From CBFHSF01 sp965661055 (GTDB lineage: Bacteria > Bacteroidota > Bacteroidia > Flavobacteriales > Schleiferiaceae): a stretch of DNA of 64,000 nucleotides. The position numbers and the translations under genes are program-made. The notes below the pieces were generated by a model. It was not told where the DNA came from, did no database searches, and was given only the letters and a program-made list of their open reading frames with translations. Positions 24,887 to 33,782 of this stretch are shown one piece after another. Positions within the stretch are counted from its first letter, which is position 1. Every line of letters begins with the position of its first letter. Location of the stretch: NCBI GenBank assembly GCA_965661055.1, contig CBFICS010000006.1:1-64000 (forward strand), in the 5' to 3' direction.

Positions 24887-25447
24887 TTGAGAAAAGGAGG
24901 AAGAAGAGGTTTTAACAGACCACAGCCCAAACCAGAAAATCCGCATAGGATAAATGAGAACATTAGGGTACCCCGCGTTAGGGTAGTCGGTGAAAACCTT
25001 GAAGAGCCAGTTGTTACTTCTACATCAGAAGCATTAAAAATGGCTCAAGAACAGGGATTAGATCTTGTAGAAATTTCAGCAAAAGCTGACCCGCCGGTGT
25101 GTAAAATCATCGATTACAAGAAATTCTTGTACGACCAAAAGAAAAAACAAAAAGAAATTCAAGCGAAAGCTCAGAAGACAGTAATTAAAGAAATTCGTTT
25201 CGGTCCGAATACCGACGAACACGATTACGAGTTCAAGAAGAAACACGCTGAAGAGTTTCTAAAAGATGGTTCTAAGTTAAAGGCATTTGTTTTCTTTAAA
25301 GGAAGAACTATTGTTTATAAAGACAAAGGTGAAATTTTACTTTTAAAACTAGCCCAAGAGCTAGAAGAATACGGTAAGGTAGAACAAATGCCTAAGTTAG
25401 AAGGTAAGCGTATGACCATGTTCATCGCACCTAAGAAAAAGAAATAA
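24887..25447 (+). CDS. infC: Translation initiation factor IF-3, non-AUG start
   Basis: The 186-residue factor binds the 30S subunit and enforces start-codon fidelity. It shows the HRINENIRVPRVRVVG N-domain start, VEISAKADPPVCKIIDYKKFLYDQ linker and the C-domain KEIRFGPNTDEHDYEFKKKHA. The frame has no ATG before residue 50, so it must start at TTG 24887 (or ATA just before; an in-frame TAG at 24881 closes it upstream). Non-AUG starts in infC are known from enterobacteria, where IF-3 represses its own AUU-started mRNA. The gene lies 23 bases after thrS. Confidence 0.95.
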   Translation: MRKGGRRGFNRPQPKPENPHRINENIRVPRVRVVGENLEEPVVTSTSEALKMAQEQGLDLVEISAKADPPVCKIIDYKKFLYDQKKKQKEIQAKAQKTVIKEIRFGPNTDEHDYEFKKKHAEEFLKDGSKLKAFVFFKGRTIVYKDKGEILLLKLAQELEEYGKVEQMPKLEGKRMTMFIAPKKKK

Positions 25448-25473
25448 GTCGGTTGATATAAAAAGGAGAAAGA

Positions 25474-25668
25474 ATGCCTAAAATGAAAACAAATTCTAGT
25501 GCCAAAAAGCGTTTTAAGCTTACAGGTTCTGGAAAAATTAAAAGAAAGCACGCTTTCAAAAGTCACATCTTGACTAAGAAAGCTACCGATCGTAAACGTC
25601 GTTTGACAAAAGCAGGTCTTGTTGATAAAGCAGACGTTGCTTCAGTAAAAAAGATGTTAAACATCTAA
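25474..25668 (+). CDS. rpmI: 50S ribosomal protein L35
   Basis: The 64-residue product is a standard L35: MPKMKTNSSAKKRFKLTGSGKI start and KSHILTKKATDRKRRL middle. It lies 26 bases after infC. Unusually for this genome, an AAGGAG Shine-Dalgarno sequence sits at 25463-25468, 5 bases before the ATG. The gene is part of the thrS-infC-rpmI-rplT transcript. Confidence 0.97.
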   Translation: MPKMKTNSSAKKRFKLTGSGKIKRKHAFKSHILTKKATDRKRRLTKAGLVDKADVASVKKMLNI

Positions 25669-25746
25669 GAGTTATTTAATTAACCCTGTGTAGGAGCCAA
25701 AATTAAAGTTCGGGAAACCGACGCACTACGCAAAAAATTAAAAATT

Positions 25747-26091
25747 ATGCCAAGATCAGTAAATTCAGTTGCATCACGCGCACGTCGCAAAAAGGTGATG
25801 AAACTTGCCAAAGGTTACTTTGGCCGTCGTAAGAACGTTTGGACGGTTGCTAAAAACGCCGTTGAAAAAGGACTTACTTACCAGTACAGAGACCGTAAAA
25901 ACAAAAAGCGTACTTTCCGCGCTCTTTGGATCACCAGAATTAATGCAGGAGCTCGTCTTCACGGAATGAGCTACAGTGTATTCATGGGTAAACTTAAAGC
26001 TAACAATATCGAATTGAACCGTAAGGTTCTTGCTGATTTAGCGATGAATCACCCAGAAGCATTTGCAGCAATTGTTAAAGGTCTAAAGTAA
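25747..26091 (+). CDS. rplT: 50S ribosomal protein L20
   Basis: The 114-residue product begins MPRSVNSVASRARRKKVMKLAKGY and has the L20 KNVWTVAKNAVEKG-type helix and the conserved WITRINAGAR. It binds 23S rRNA early in 50S assembly. A 78-base spacer after rpmI (25669-25746) is longer than other gaps in the operon and could hold an L20 autoregulatory structure, as in other phyla, but I see no clear pseudoknot. A strong terminator follows the gene. Confidence 0.97.
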   Translation: MPRSVNSVASRARRKKVMKLAKGYFGRRKNVWTVAKNAVEKGLTYQYRDRKNKKRTFRALWITRINAGARLHGMSYSVFMGKLKANNIELNRKVLADLAMNHPEAFAAIVKGLK

Positions 26092-26113
26092 AAACATATT
26101 CGACCGACTTATC

Positions 26114-26140
26114 AAAACCCCGATTTATCGGGGTTTTTTT
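26114..26140. terminator. Terminator after rplT
   Basis: CCCCGA (26118-26123) and TCGGGG (26128-26133) form a stem with a 4-base loop and seven T residues (26134-26140). The A residues before it could also serve the convergent ABC ATPase gene. Confidence 0.9.
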
Positions 26141-26145
26141 ATGTC

Positions 26146-27069
26146 CTAAATTTTATAAAACCTAACGATTTTACCCTTGGGGGTTTTGCCTACTAAAAGC
26201 TCTTGAGAGCCTTGAAAAACACTCCTCTCAATAGTAATTTTACTACGAAGCGTTTGCCACTCTGGGTCTTCGGGGCGCAACATTACTCTTCCACCCAGCA
26301 AAGGCCTTTCTTGGTTGCCTCCTAAAGACCTGTACTCTTCTGGCGAAATAAAACTTGCTGTACCCAAAAGCCTAGCGACTTTTGAGTTTTTTGGGCGCTG
26401 ATATAAATCAATAGCTTGACCTTTTTGAATCCATTTTCCGCGGTCTAAAACCCAGATAACATCAGACAAATTAAAAGCGTCTTTTGGATCGTGAAAAGTA
26501 AACACCGCCGATTTTCCAGTTTCTTTAAGTCCTTTGTAAAGGATTTCAGAAAGGTCATTCTTATGAATGGGATCTAAATTACTGAAAGGCTCATCAAACA
26601 ATAGTATTTTGGGTTTTGACACCAAAGCTCTAGCCAGGGCAACCCTTTGTTTTTGTCCGCCGCTTAAATGATTAACCTTTGTATGAGCGTACTCGTACAT
26701 TCCCAATCTCTTAATCCACCGTAAGGCTTTCTTTTCTCTCTCCGGATCTCCTTTAATATCGTCATATACATTTTCTAAAACGGTAATAAAAGGACGAAGA
26801 TCAAACTCTTGGCTTACTAAACTGATATTTTCTTGAACTGGAATTAGTTTGTCAGCCGGCCCCAACAACTCTTTTGAGTCCCAAATTACTTGCCCCGCTT
26901 CCCATTGAATTTGACCTGCAATAATCTTTAAAAGGGTTGACTTGCCACTTCCGCTGAGACCAATTACAGCGGCAACTTCTCCAGGCGCTAACTCAAATGA
27001 AAAATCCTCAAAAACTGAGGTTGAATTTGGATAAGAAAACGAAATGTTATTTAAGAAAAATCCCTTCAA
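26146..27069 (-). CDS. ABC transporter ATP-binding protein with TOBE-like C-terminus
   Basis: The 307-residue ATPase has Walker A GLSGSGKST (near residue 40), signature LSGGQKQR (near 140), Walker B ILLFDEPFSNLD and a switch histidine in TFHDPKDA. The 80 residues after the ATPase core look like the TOBE extension of importer ATPases such as FbpC or PotA (VMLRPEDPEW, then short beta strands). That points to an iron, polyamine or anion uptake system, but no permease or binding protein is adjacent. It lies 9 bases after the lptD-like gene on the same strand. Confidence 0.85.
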   Translation of the reverse strand: MKGFFLNNISFSYPNSTSVFEDFSFELAPGEVAAVIGLSGSGKSTLLKIIAGQIQWEAGQVIWDSKELLGPADKLIPVQENISLVSQEFDLRPFITVLENVYDDIKGDPEREKKALRWIKRLGMYEYAHTKVNHLSGGQKQRVALARALVSKPKILLFDEPFSNLDPIHKNDLSEILYKGLKETGKSAVFTFHDPKDAFNLSDVIWVLDRGKWIQKGQAIDLYQRPKNSKVARLLGTASFISPEEYRSLGGNQERPLLGGRVMLRPEDPEWQTLRSKITIERSVFQGSQELLVGKTPKGKIVRFYKI

Positions 27070-27078
27070 TAGATAATT

Positions 27079-29673
27079 TTACAAGAAGTCACCAACGTTT
27101 CTTCTTCTTTCATATTTAACGTCTTTAAACAAGTTGGCTTTGATTCCAAGGCCGAAGTTATAACTCTGTTGGAAACCAAACGGAACCCAACTAATGGTCA
27201 ACTGCCAACAGTGAAGGTCTCTTGCCAAATTCACTCTTGTAAAACTAAAGTCATTGGCTACGAAGTCCCAACCCGTTTGAACCCCTAAAACCCAATTAGG
27301 GGTGGGTTCAAAAGACCCGGTAAAGTCTAAAGTTTGTATAACATCTGTGGTAAACCTGTCTTGAGTCACATCAAAATAATCTCTTAGGTTTACCGAGTAA
27401 CCAATTCCAACGGCCCATGGAGCATTGAAGTCCATATAAGAATCAAGATTGTAATAATTATAATCTCCTTGCTCAAGACCTAACCTATTTTCACTTTTCT
27501 TTTCAACGACTTCTTCTCGATTTTCACTCTTTGCCTTTCCCTTTAAGTCCCAACGCAAGTTAAAAACCGAGTTTAAGTGTCTCATTAACTTATTGTTTAC
27601 CTCTAAAGCAGACTTGTTTATTCGTTTACCATCGTTAGCCACCCCGTAAAAGTCATAGGTACCCGTGTAGTTTATTGAAAAGTTATTTCCCAAAATGGTA
27701 CTGGTTGCACTGATGGTTAGAGGTTGCCAATTAAATTGATCTGCCGAAAGGTTATAAGAGGTGTTAAATGAAAATCTATCCAAAATTTTCATTTTCCGTA
27801 CTCCCGTTGAATCTTTATCAGAACTCACTTTTGCCTCTAAAGTGTTTTTCAAGGTAAAGCCTACCACCCCGTTTAAGCCTTGTCCAGGAGCACCGTAAAT
27901 ATATCCGTTATATCGATTTAAGTTTTGAGTCGTATTATTACTATCTACTTGAACATCATTCTGGTAATAGTTGAAAAAGGGAGAGGCATAATCTGGAGAA
28001 TAACTAAAATTCACCGTAGGAGTCATCACGTGACGTATGGCTTTAATTTTTCCACGGTAGTTAAACTGCCCGTAAATATTAGTACTTAACGCTGCCCTTA
28101 CAGAAAAGTCTCTTACCGCTGAAAACTCTTTTACCGTATCAGCTACCGCTCTCCCCAATGAATCTACATATGTATATCGTTGGTACGAAGGGTACCATCT
28201 TTCATTATAGGTGAAGGAGGGTGTCAATACAAAATACTTCATTATTTTCTCGTTGGTAGAAATGCCAATGGTATGCTTCACTCCCATTTTAGTTTCATTA
28301 TTCAACGCATTGTTCATGTTAGAAAGACCGTCTATGGTGGTGTTAATAGTACTTTCTGCATTTCCAGTATAATTAATACCTATTCTTTCGTACCATCGCT
28401 TTTTACCCACAGGATTCTTCCTTTCAAAGGGATTTATTCGCGTCATGGTAAACGTCAATTTTGGCAGGGTAATATCAACTTCTTCCGTTTTGTTATTTTG
28501 GGTATGCGCAGCACTTACGTTTAAAGTAAAAGGAGTTCCTTGCCATGTTTTTGTCAAGTTAACCGAAGACCTCAAGGTATTGGTTAAATAGTTATTTAAG
28601 TCAGTATTGTTGTTTTGAAAATAGCTAGCACTGGCTAAATTCACACTACTTGAAAAACGCAAATCAGGCCTGGCTTTTGGATCTTGGTTATGGACCCATC
28701 TCAATTCAAAATCTCGACTGTCTTGGTAAGGAAGTCCGTAGTCAACGTAAGCAGGTTGACCAAACTTTACCCTATTGTATTTAAAAAACACATTTCCATT
28801 AAACTTGTATTTTTTCTTATACCTAGACATGGCCGATCCGGCCCATCCACCTTGAGTGTAAATATCTGCTAACAATGTAAGGTCTGCATAAGGACTAGCG
28901 GCCCAAAAATACCCTCCGTTAACAAGTCCAAACCCTCTATTTTTATTGGATGTCCAGGTAGGAATAATGAATCCAGAGGCCTTTTCTTCTTGAGTAGGAA
29001 AAAAACCGAAAGGCACAAAAACAGGAGTTGGCACATCAGCAATTTCTACATACGCAGGACCAGTAACTATCTTGTCACCGACAATAACCTTGGCCTTTTT
29101 GGCCACAATTTGAAAGTGAGGGTGTTCTAAATTACAAGTAGTAAAGGCCGTACCTTGAATGTAAAAAGTTTTATCATCGGCCATTTTTACTTTCTCTCCG
29201 TGAATATAGCCTTCTCCTTCTTGGGTAATAATAGTTCGTATGTAAGCCTTTTTAGTTTGAAAATTATACCTCATGGTATCGGTTCGGTAAACCTTTCCCT
29301 TTTCCGTAAATATTGGAAGCTGAGTGATTTTCCCGGTACTATCAGGAATACCCGTGGCAAGAACCGAGTTGTCTGAAAAGTTTATTTGAATGTAACCTGC
29401 TTCTAATTTAATATCTTGATATTCAATATAGGCTTGATTGTAGAGGTACGCCATGTTGTTAACAAGATCTGTTTTATTAGAATCTAAGGCATCAATAATT
29501 ACATTGTCCTTAAAAACTGGTTCTGCCGGGGGCTCAACAGGCCCTTCCGCCGCAGTAAAAGAATTGAGGCCAATCTCCGTTTTAGTAGTATCCTCTACCT
29601 GAGAATATACTGAAACCGACAATAATAATAAAACGGTTAATAAGTAAAAACCAAACGATTGACGTAGAGGCAA
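27079..29673 (-). CDS. lptD: LptD-family outer-membrane lipopolysaccharide assembly protein
   Basis: The 864-residue protein has a signal peptide (core FYLLTVLLLLSV, cleavage near VYSQ), then an OstA/LptA-like jellyroll of roughly residues 45-210 (IDALDSNKTDLV, AYIEYQDIKLEAG, KVYRTDTMRYN, GPAYVEIADVPTPVFVPFGFFP). A long beta-barrel region with alternating aromatic strands follows to the end. This is the Bacteroidota form of LptD, which inserts LPS into the outer leaflet. The start codon is TTG. A -7 box TAGCTTTG is at 29708-29715, and the amidase gene diverges. Confidence 0.87.
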   Translation of the reverse strand: MPLRQSFGFYLLTVLLLLSVSVYSQVEDTTKTEIGLNSFTAAEGPVEPPAEPVFKDNVIIDALDSNKTDLVNNMAYLYNQAYIEYQDIKLEAGYIQINFSDNSVLATGIPDSTGKITQLPIFTEKGKVYRTDTMRYNFQTKKAYIRTIITQEGEGYIHGEKVKMADDKTFYIQGTAFTTCNLEHPHFQIVAKKAKVIVGDKIVTGPAYVEIADVPTPVFVPFGFFPTQEEKASGFIIPTWTSNKNRGFGLVNGGYFWAASPYADLTLLADIYTQGGWAGSAMSRYKKKYKFNGNVFFKYNRVKFGQPAYVDYGLPYQDSRDFELRWVHNQDPKARPDLRFSSSVNLASASYFQNNNTDLNNYLTNTLRSSVNLTKTWQGTPFTLNVSAAHTQNNKTEEVDITLPKLTFTMTRINPFERKNPVGKKRWYERIGINYTGNAESTINTTIDGLSNMNNALNNETKMGVKHTIGISTNEKIMKYFVLTPSFTYNERWYPSYQRYTYVDSLGRAVADTVKEFSAVRDFSVRAALSTNIYGQFNYRGKIKAIRHVMTPTVNFSYSPDYASPFFNYYQNDVQVDSNNTTQNLNRYNGYIYGAPGQGLNGVVGFTLKNTLEAKVSSDKDSTGVRKMKILDRFSFNTSYNLSADQFNWQPLTISATSTILGNNFSINYTGTYDFYGVANDGKRINKSALEVNNKLMRHLNSVFNLRWDLKGKAKSENREEVVEKKSENRLGLEQGDYNYYNLDSYMDFNAPWAVGIGYSVNLRDYFDVTQDRFTTDVIQTLDFTGSFEPTPNWVLGVQTGWDFVANDFSFTRVNLARDLHCWQLTISWVPFGFQQSYNFGLGIKANLFKDVKYERRRNVGDFL

Positions 29674-29683
29674 AAGAGATTGT

Positions 29684-29691
29684 TATTTTTG
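29684..29691 (+). promoter_or_regulatory. Possible -7 box upstream of the amidase gene
   Basis: TATTTTTG matches the -7 consensus on the plus strand, with a TTG 22 bases upstream. It lies 86 bases before the amidase start, further than is usual here, and inside the likely lptD 5' leader, so it is only a candidate. Confidence 0.35.
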
Positions 29692-29707
29692 TATCATTAA
29701 TACGGGC

Positions 29708-29715
29708 CAAAGCTA
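29708..29715 (-). promoter_or_regulatory. -7 box for lptD
   Basis: The minus strand reads TAGCTTTG, a full match to TAnnTTTG, 35 bases before the TTG start of lptD at 29673. No good -33 match is seen. Confidence 0.5.
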
Positions 29716-29777
29716 AGCAAAAATCAAACGTTTTTTGCGTTGATGTATTGAGACCGTACTAGAATTTTGCAAAAATT

Positions 29778-30953
29778 ATGATAGGCAAACGTATAAGTTT
29801 AATTTTTCTTTTAGGTTTTTTAATTCCCACCTTGGCAATGTCTCCAAGAAAAAGAGTGCGCGAGGGGGTTCACAAGATAATTATTGACGCCGGCCACGGA
29901 GGTAAAGACCCAGGAAACTTAGGCACTGGAAGGTATAAATCTAAAGAAAAAAACATTGCTTTAGATGTATCAAAACTGGTGGGTGGTTATATAGAAAAAT
30001 ACATAGATGATGTTACAGTAGTTTACACCAGAGATAAAGATGTGTTTTTAGAGTTAAACCAACGGACAGAAATAGCCAACCGTGAAGAAGCCGATTTGTT
30101 TTTATCAATACACTGTGATGCATTTGTAAATCCTAAGGCTTATGGTAGTTCTTCCATTGTCATGGGAAAGAATCATACGGATGAAAACATGAGAATTGCT
30201 CAACAGGAAAACTCAGTGATTTTTTTAGAAGATAATTACGAAGAAAAATACGAAGGTTTTGACCCATCAAAACCTGAAACATATATTGCACTTACCCTAA
30301 TGCAGAATAGTTACCACAAACAAAGTATCAGTTTTGCAAAAAAAATTCAAAGTCAATTTAAAGACCGAGTAAACAGAAAAGATCGGGGAGTAAAGCAACA
30401 GCCATTATACGTTACCAGTAGAACCATTATGCCTGCGGTTTTGGTTGAATTAGGATTTTTAACCAACAAAAGCGAAGAGGATTTTTTAAATTCTCAAAAC
30501 GGAAAAGAGCTCATGGCTTCTGCTATCTACAGAGCATTTAAAGAATACAAAGCAGAAAGAGAATACATTGACTCTTTAAATACTATTACTCCGGCTTCTG
30601 CCCTAGACAAAAAGCTTGACGATGTAATTCCTGCAGGAGATCCAAAAGACATTGACATTCCAGACCCTGTTACTCCTCCAGCGGAAGCTCCTGTATTTAC
30701 GGTTCAAATAGCCTTGGGAAAAAACAAACTAGACTGCATTCCTCAAAACTTTAATGGATTAAGCGATGTTAGTTATTACCAAGACAATCAATGGTTTAAA
30801 TACACTTATGGTCAATTCTCAAATTACAACGAAGCCTTGGGTGCTTTAAAAGAAGCAAAAGCTGCAGGATTTGATGATGCATTTGTAATTGCGTTGAAAA
30901 ATGGAATCAGAATAAACCTTGATGACGCTAGGCGTGAAGCAGAGAAGTTGTAA
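29778..30953 (+). CDS. N-acetylmuramoyl-L-alanine amidase (Amidase_3)
   Basis: The 391-residue enzyme cleaves the amide bond between MurNAc and the peptide stem of peptidoglycan. A signal peptide precedes the zinc amidase core: IIDAGHGGKDPGN (first His), the KEKNIAL glutamate, SIHCDAF (second His) and the catalytic glutamate in VLVELGFLTN. After a Pro-rich linker (DIPDPVTPPAEAP), the C-terminal 90 residues look like a divergent SPOR-type peptidoglycan-binding domain (FTVQIALGKNK, YTYGQFSNYNEAL). Its position between lptD and mlaD is typical of Bacteroidota. Confidence 0.92.
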   Translation: MIGKRISLIFLLGFLIPTLAMSPRKRVREGVHKIIIDAGHGGKDPGNLGTGRYKSKEKNIALDVSKLVGGYIEKYIDDVTVVYTRDKDVFLELNQRTEIANREEADLFLSIHCDAFVNPKAYGSSSIVMGKNHTDENMRIAQQENSVIFLEDNYEEKYEGFDPSKPETYIALTLMQNSYHKQSISFAKKIQSQFKDRVNRKDRGVKQQPLYVTSRTIMPAVLVELGFLTNKSEEDFLNSQNGKELMASAIYRAFKEYKAEREYIDSLNTITPASALDKKLDDVIPAGDPKDIDIPDPVTPPAEAPVFTVQIALGKNKLDCIPQNFNGLSDVSYYQDNQWFKYTYGQFSNYNEALGALKEAKAAGFDDAFVIALKNGIRINLDDARREAEKL

Positions 30954-30983
30954 TATTGTACCACCACTAAATTTTTATGTACG

Positions 30984-32027
30984 TTGAAAATTTCAAAAGA
31001 ATTTAAAGTAGGAATTGTTGCCATTGGGGCCATCTTTCTTTTGTACTGGGGAGTAAGCTTCTTGAAGGGATCTGACATCTTTAGCACTGATAGAATGTTT
31101 TATGCGGTTTACCATAATACTGAAGGCCTTGCCTTTGGAAAATCGGTTCAAATCAACGGACATAAAGTTGGACTTGTAAAAGAAATATACTTTCACCCAG
31201 ACGGATCTGGAAGACTGATTGCTCAGGTAAACATGGTGAATCCAATTGACATTCCAAAAAACAGTGTTGCAACCATTACTTCTTCTGGATTGCTAGGAGA
31301 AAAGTCAATCACCATTAACCTTGGGAATTCTTTAGAATTAGCGCAATCTGGTGACACTTTGATTTCAAATATTGAAGGGGGGCTAGCCGAAGAAGTTTCA
31401 GCACAAATTGCTCCCATAAAAGCAAAAGCGGAAAAACTACTTTCTTCTTTTGACACCGTTTTGGTCACTCTTCAAATGATTTTATCTGATGACTTGCACG
31501 GAAACCTCTCTGGAACCATGGGCAACATCAAACGATCATTTAAAAACATTGAAGTAATATCTTCAGAATTAAGCGTATATTTAAAAGATAATCGTGATGA
31601 ACTCACCACATTTACAGAAAACGTGGCGAGTATATCTGAAAATTTGGCAAAAAACAATGACACCTTAACTACGATATTATCTAATTTTTCAAACATCTCA
31701 GATTCTATTGCCAAAGCCAATATCACTCAGACTTTCTTGGCTTTACAAGGAACCCTTGAAAAAACAGATTCTATCATGGGTAAGATTAACCGAGGTGAAG
31801 GCTCATTAGGAGCCTTGGTTAATGATGACAAGTTAGCTAAAGAATTAAATGAGGCATCTGTAAACCTAAACCGATTGTTACTAGACATAAAGTACAATCC
31901 TAACCGTTACGTAAATTTCGCAGTGTTTGGAACAAGTGGTGAATACACTGAAGAAGAAATTAATGAAATGGAAGCCATAAGAAAGAAAAAGGAACAAGAA
32001 GCGAAGAACAAAGAACCAAAGGAATAA
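30984..32027 (+). CDS. MlaD/MCE family lipid-transport protein
   Basis: The 347-residue protein has an N-terminal membrane anchor (VGIVAIGAIFLLYWGVSFL) and one MCE domain (residues about 38-115: YHNTEGLAFGKSVQING, SGLLGEKSITINLG). A long helical region of about 170 residues follows, as in Bacteroidota MCE proteins. It should form a periplasmic ring for phospholipid shuttling between membranes, with an MlaE/MlaF complex encoded elsewhere. The start is TTG 30984; an ATG at 30977 is out of frame. The Fe-S gene follows after 5 bases. Confidence 0.9.
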   Translation: MKISKEFKVGIVAIGAIFLLYWGVSFLKGSDIFSTDRMFYAVYHNTEGLAFGKSVQINGHKVGLVKEIYFHPDGSGRLIAQVNMVNPIDIPKNSVATITSSGLLGEKSITINLGNSLELAQSGDTLISNIEGGLAEEVSAQIAPIKAKAEKLLSSFDTVLVTLQMILSDDLHGNLSGTMGNIKRSFKNIEVISSELSVYLKDNRDELTTFTENVASISENLAKNNDTLTTILSNFSNISDSIAKANITQTFLALQGTLEKTDSIMGKINRGEGSLGALVNDDKLAKELNEASVNLNRLLLDIKYNPNRYVNFAVFGTSGEYTEEEINEMEAIRKKKEQEAKNKEPKE

Positions 32028-32032
32028 TCAAT

Positions 32033-33346
32033 ATGCATTTCGGAATTTCTAACCTAATCTTCATTGCCTGTTTAGCTGTAGCCTTTTGGTTTTTCGGCAA
32101 AAACGTTGGTAAAATAAAACGAAATATTAATCTGGGTAGAGACCTTGACAGAACTGACCGCAAAGGTGAACGCTGGAAAACCATGCTCAAGGTTGCCTTC
32201 GGTCAATCAAAAATGCAGGCTAAGCCAATTCCAGGTATTCGTCATTTCTTAGTCTATGCCGGGTTTGTTCTCATTAACATTGAAGTCTTAGAAATTCTCA
32301 TCGATGGAATTCTTGGAACACACCGAGTTTTTGCAGAACCCCTTGGTGGAATTTACACGGCAGCTATTAACTTTTTTGAGGTTTTAGCGGTTTTAGTCAC
32401 TATTTCTTGTGTTATCTTTTTAATTAGACGTAATGTCTTAAAGGTTGAAAGATTCCATAAACCAGAGATGAAAGGGTGGCCTTTTAAGGATGCCAACTTA
32501 ATTTTAATCATAGAAATTGTATTGATGATGGCATTGCTAAAAATGAATGCCGTTGAAGGACTTATGGATGACTCAAAACAAGGTCCCTTTGTTGTTTCTC
32601 AATTTCTAACTCCTTTCTTTGAAGGATTTTCTCAAGGCACATTACACATTTTTGAAAGAACATTTTGGTGGTTCCACATCTTAGGAATATTGTTTTTCTT
32701 AAACTACCTACCCTACTCTAAACACTTCCATATTATTTTAGCTTTCCCCAATACGTGGTACAGTAAACTTGATCCAAAAGGGCAATTTCCCAATATGGAA
32801 AGTGTAACCAATGAGGTGAAAATGATGATGGACCCCTCGGCTGATCCCTATGCTGCTCCGGCAGAAGGCGCTGCCCCTCCAGAAAGATTTGGAGCCAAAG
32901 ACGTGCAAGATCTGACCTGGGTAAACATCATGAATGCATATTCTTGTACTGAATGTGGACGCTGTACTTCAGAGTGTCCGGCAAACATCACAGGTAAAAA
33001 GCTGTCTCCAAGAAAAATCATGATGGACACTAGAGATCGTGCAGAAGAAATTGGAGCTATTATTGATGCCAACAACGGTTCTTTTGTAGATGATAACAAG
33101 TCATTACTAGACAACTATATCACCAGAGAAGAACTATGGGCTTGTACCTCATGTAATGCATGTACACAAGCTTGTCCGGTAAACATCGACCCATTGAGCA
33201 TCATTGTTCAAATGAGAAATTATTTGGTCATGGAAGAGTCTGCGGCACCGCAAGAACTAAACGTAATGATGACCAATGTAGAAAACAATGGAGCCCCTTG
33301 GCAGTTCTCTCAAGCCGATAGATTGAACTGGAAGGATGAAGCGTAA
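32033..33346 (+). CDS. Membrane 4Fe-4S dicluster protein, HdrE/HdrC-like fusion
   Basis: The 437-residue protein has about five membrane helices in residues 1-240 with conserved histidines (IRHFLVYAG, FWWFHILGI) that could bind haem b, as in NarI/HdrE. A cytoplasmic domain carries two CxxCxxCxxxCP clusters: CTECGRCTSECP near 310 and CTSCNACTQACP near 375. The arrangement fits a quinone-reactive electron-transfer subunit. The next-but-one gene encodes a two-CCG-domain partner, so together they resemble a split heterodisulfide-reductase-like complex (HdrDE/GlpC type). Its substrate is unknown. Its stop overlaps the next start by 1 base. Confidence 0.88.
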   Translation: MHFGISNLIFIACLAVAFWFFGKNVGKIKRNINLGRDLDRTDRKGERWKTMLKVAFGQSKMQAKPIPGIRHFLVYAGFVLINIEVLEILIDGILGTHRVFAEPLGGIYTAAINFFEVLAVLVTISCVIFLIRRNVLKVERFHKPEMKGWPFKDANLILIIEIVLMMALLKMNAVEGLMDDSKQGPFVVSQFLTPFFEGFSQGTLHIFERTFWWFHILGILFFLNYLPYSKHFHIILAFPNTWYSKLDPKGQFPNMESVTNEVKMMMDPSADPYAAPAEGAAPPERFGAKDVQDLTWVNIMNAYSCTECGRCTSECPANITGKKLSPRKIMMDTRDRAEEIGAIIDANNGSFVDDNKSLLDNYITREELWACTSCNACTQACPVNIDPLSIIVQMRNYLVMEESAAPQELNVMMTNVENNGAPWQFSQADRLNWKDEA

Positions 33347-33780
33347 TGATGACCATCGATAAAAACAGTTTAAAAGAAACTATTGTTAATGGTAAAAAGG
33401 TAAGTCCTGTTTTACCAGAAGAAATAAAAAATTACCTAATTGACATTGACGGAACCATTTGCGATGACATTCCGAATCAAGAGCCAGAAAGAATGGCTAC
33501 TGCAAATGAATTTCCTGATGCATTAGAAACTTTAAACCGCTGGTACGACCTAGGCCACATCATTACTTTTTTCACTTCAAGAGTTGAAGAAAATAGAGAA
33601 GTTACTGAAAAATGGCTGGCAGAAAAAGGATTTAAGTACCACGGATTACTAATGGGGAAACCTAGAGGGGGTAATTACCACTGGATAGATAACCATATTG
33701 TAAGGGCCACCAGATTTGATGGAGCCTTTACTGATTTACAAGAAAAAGAAGTCACAATACAAGTGTTTAAAGAAAAATAG
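33346..33780 (+). CDS. Small HAD-like phosphatase-fold protein
   Basis: The 144-residue product carries the HAD motif I as LIDIDGTICDD near residue 32, a motif II-like FFTSR near residue 83, and a later conserved basic/acidic stretch (LLMGKPRGGNYHWIDNH) that could supply motifs III/IV. It has no cap domain. It sits 1-base-overlapped with the Fe-S gene and 2 bases before the CCG gene, so it is co-transcribed with the electron-transfer pair. Some homologues carry sugar-isomerase names in databases, which the motifs do not support. Substrate unknown. Confidence 0.8.
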   Translation: MMTIDKNSLKETIVNGKKVSPVLPEEIKNYLIDIDGTICDDIPNQEPERMATANEFPDALETLNRWYDLGHIITFFTSRVEENREVTEKWLAEKGFKYHGLLMGKPRGGNYHWIDNHIVRATRFDGAFTDLQEKEVTIQVFKEK

Positions 33781-33782
33781 AC

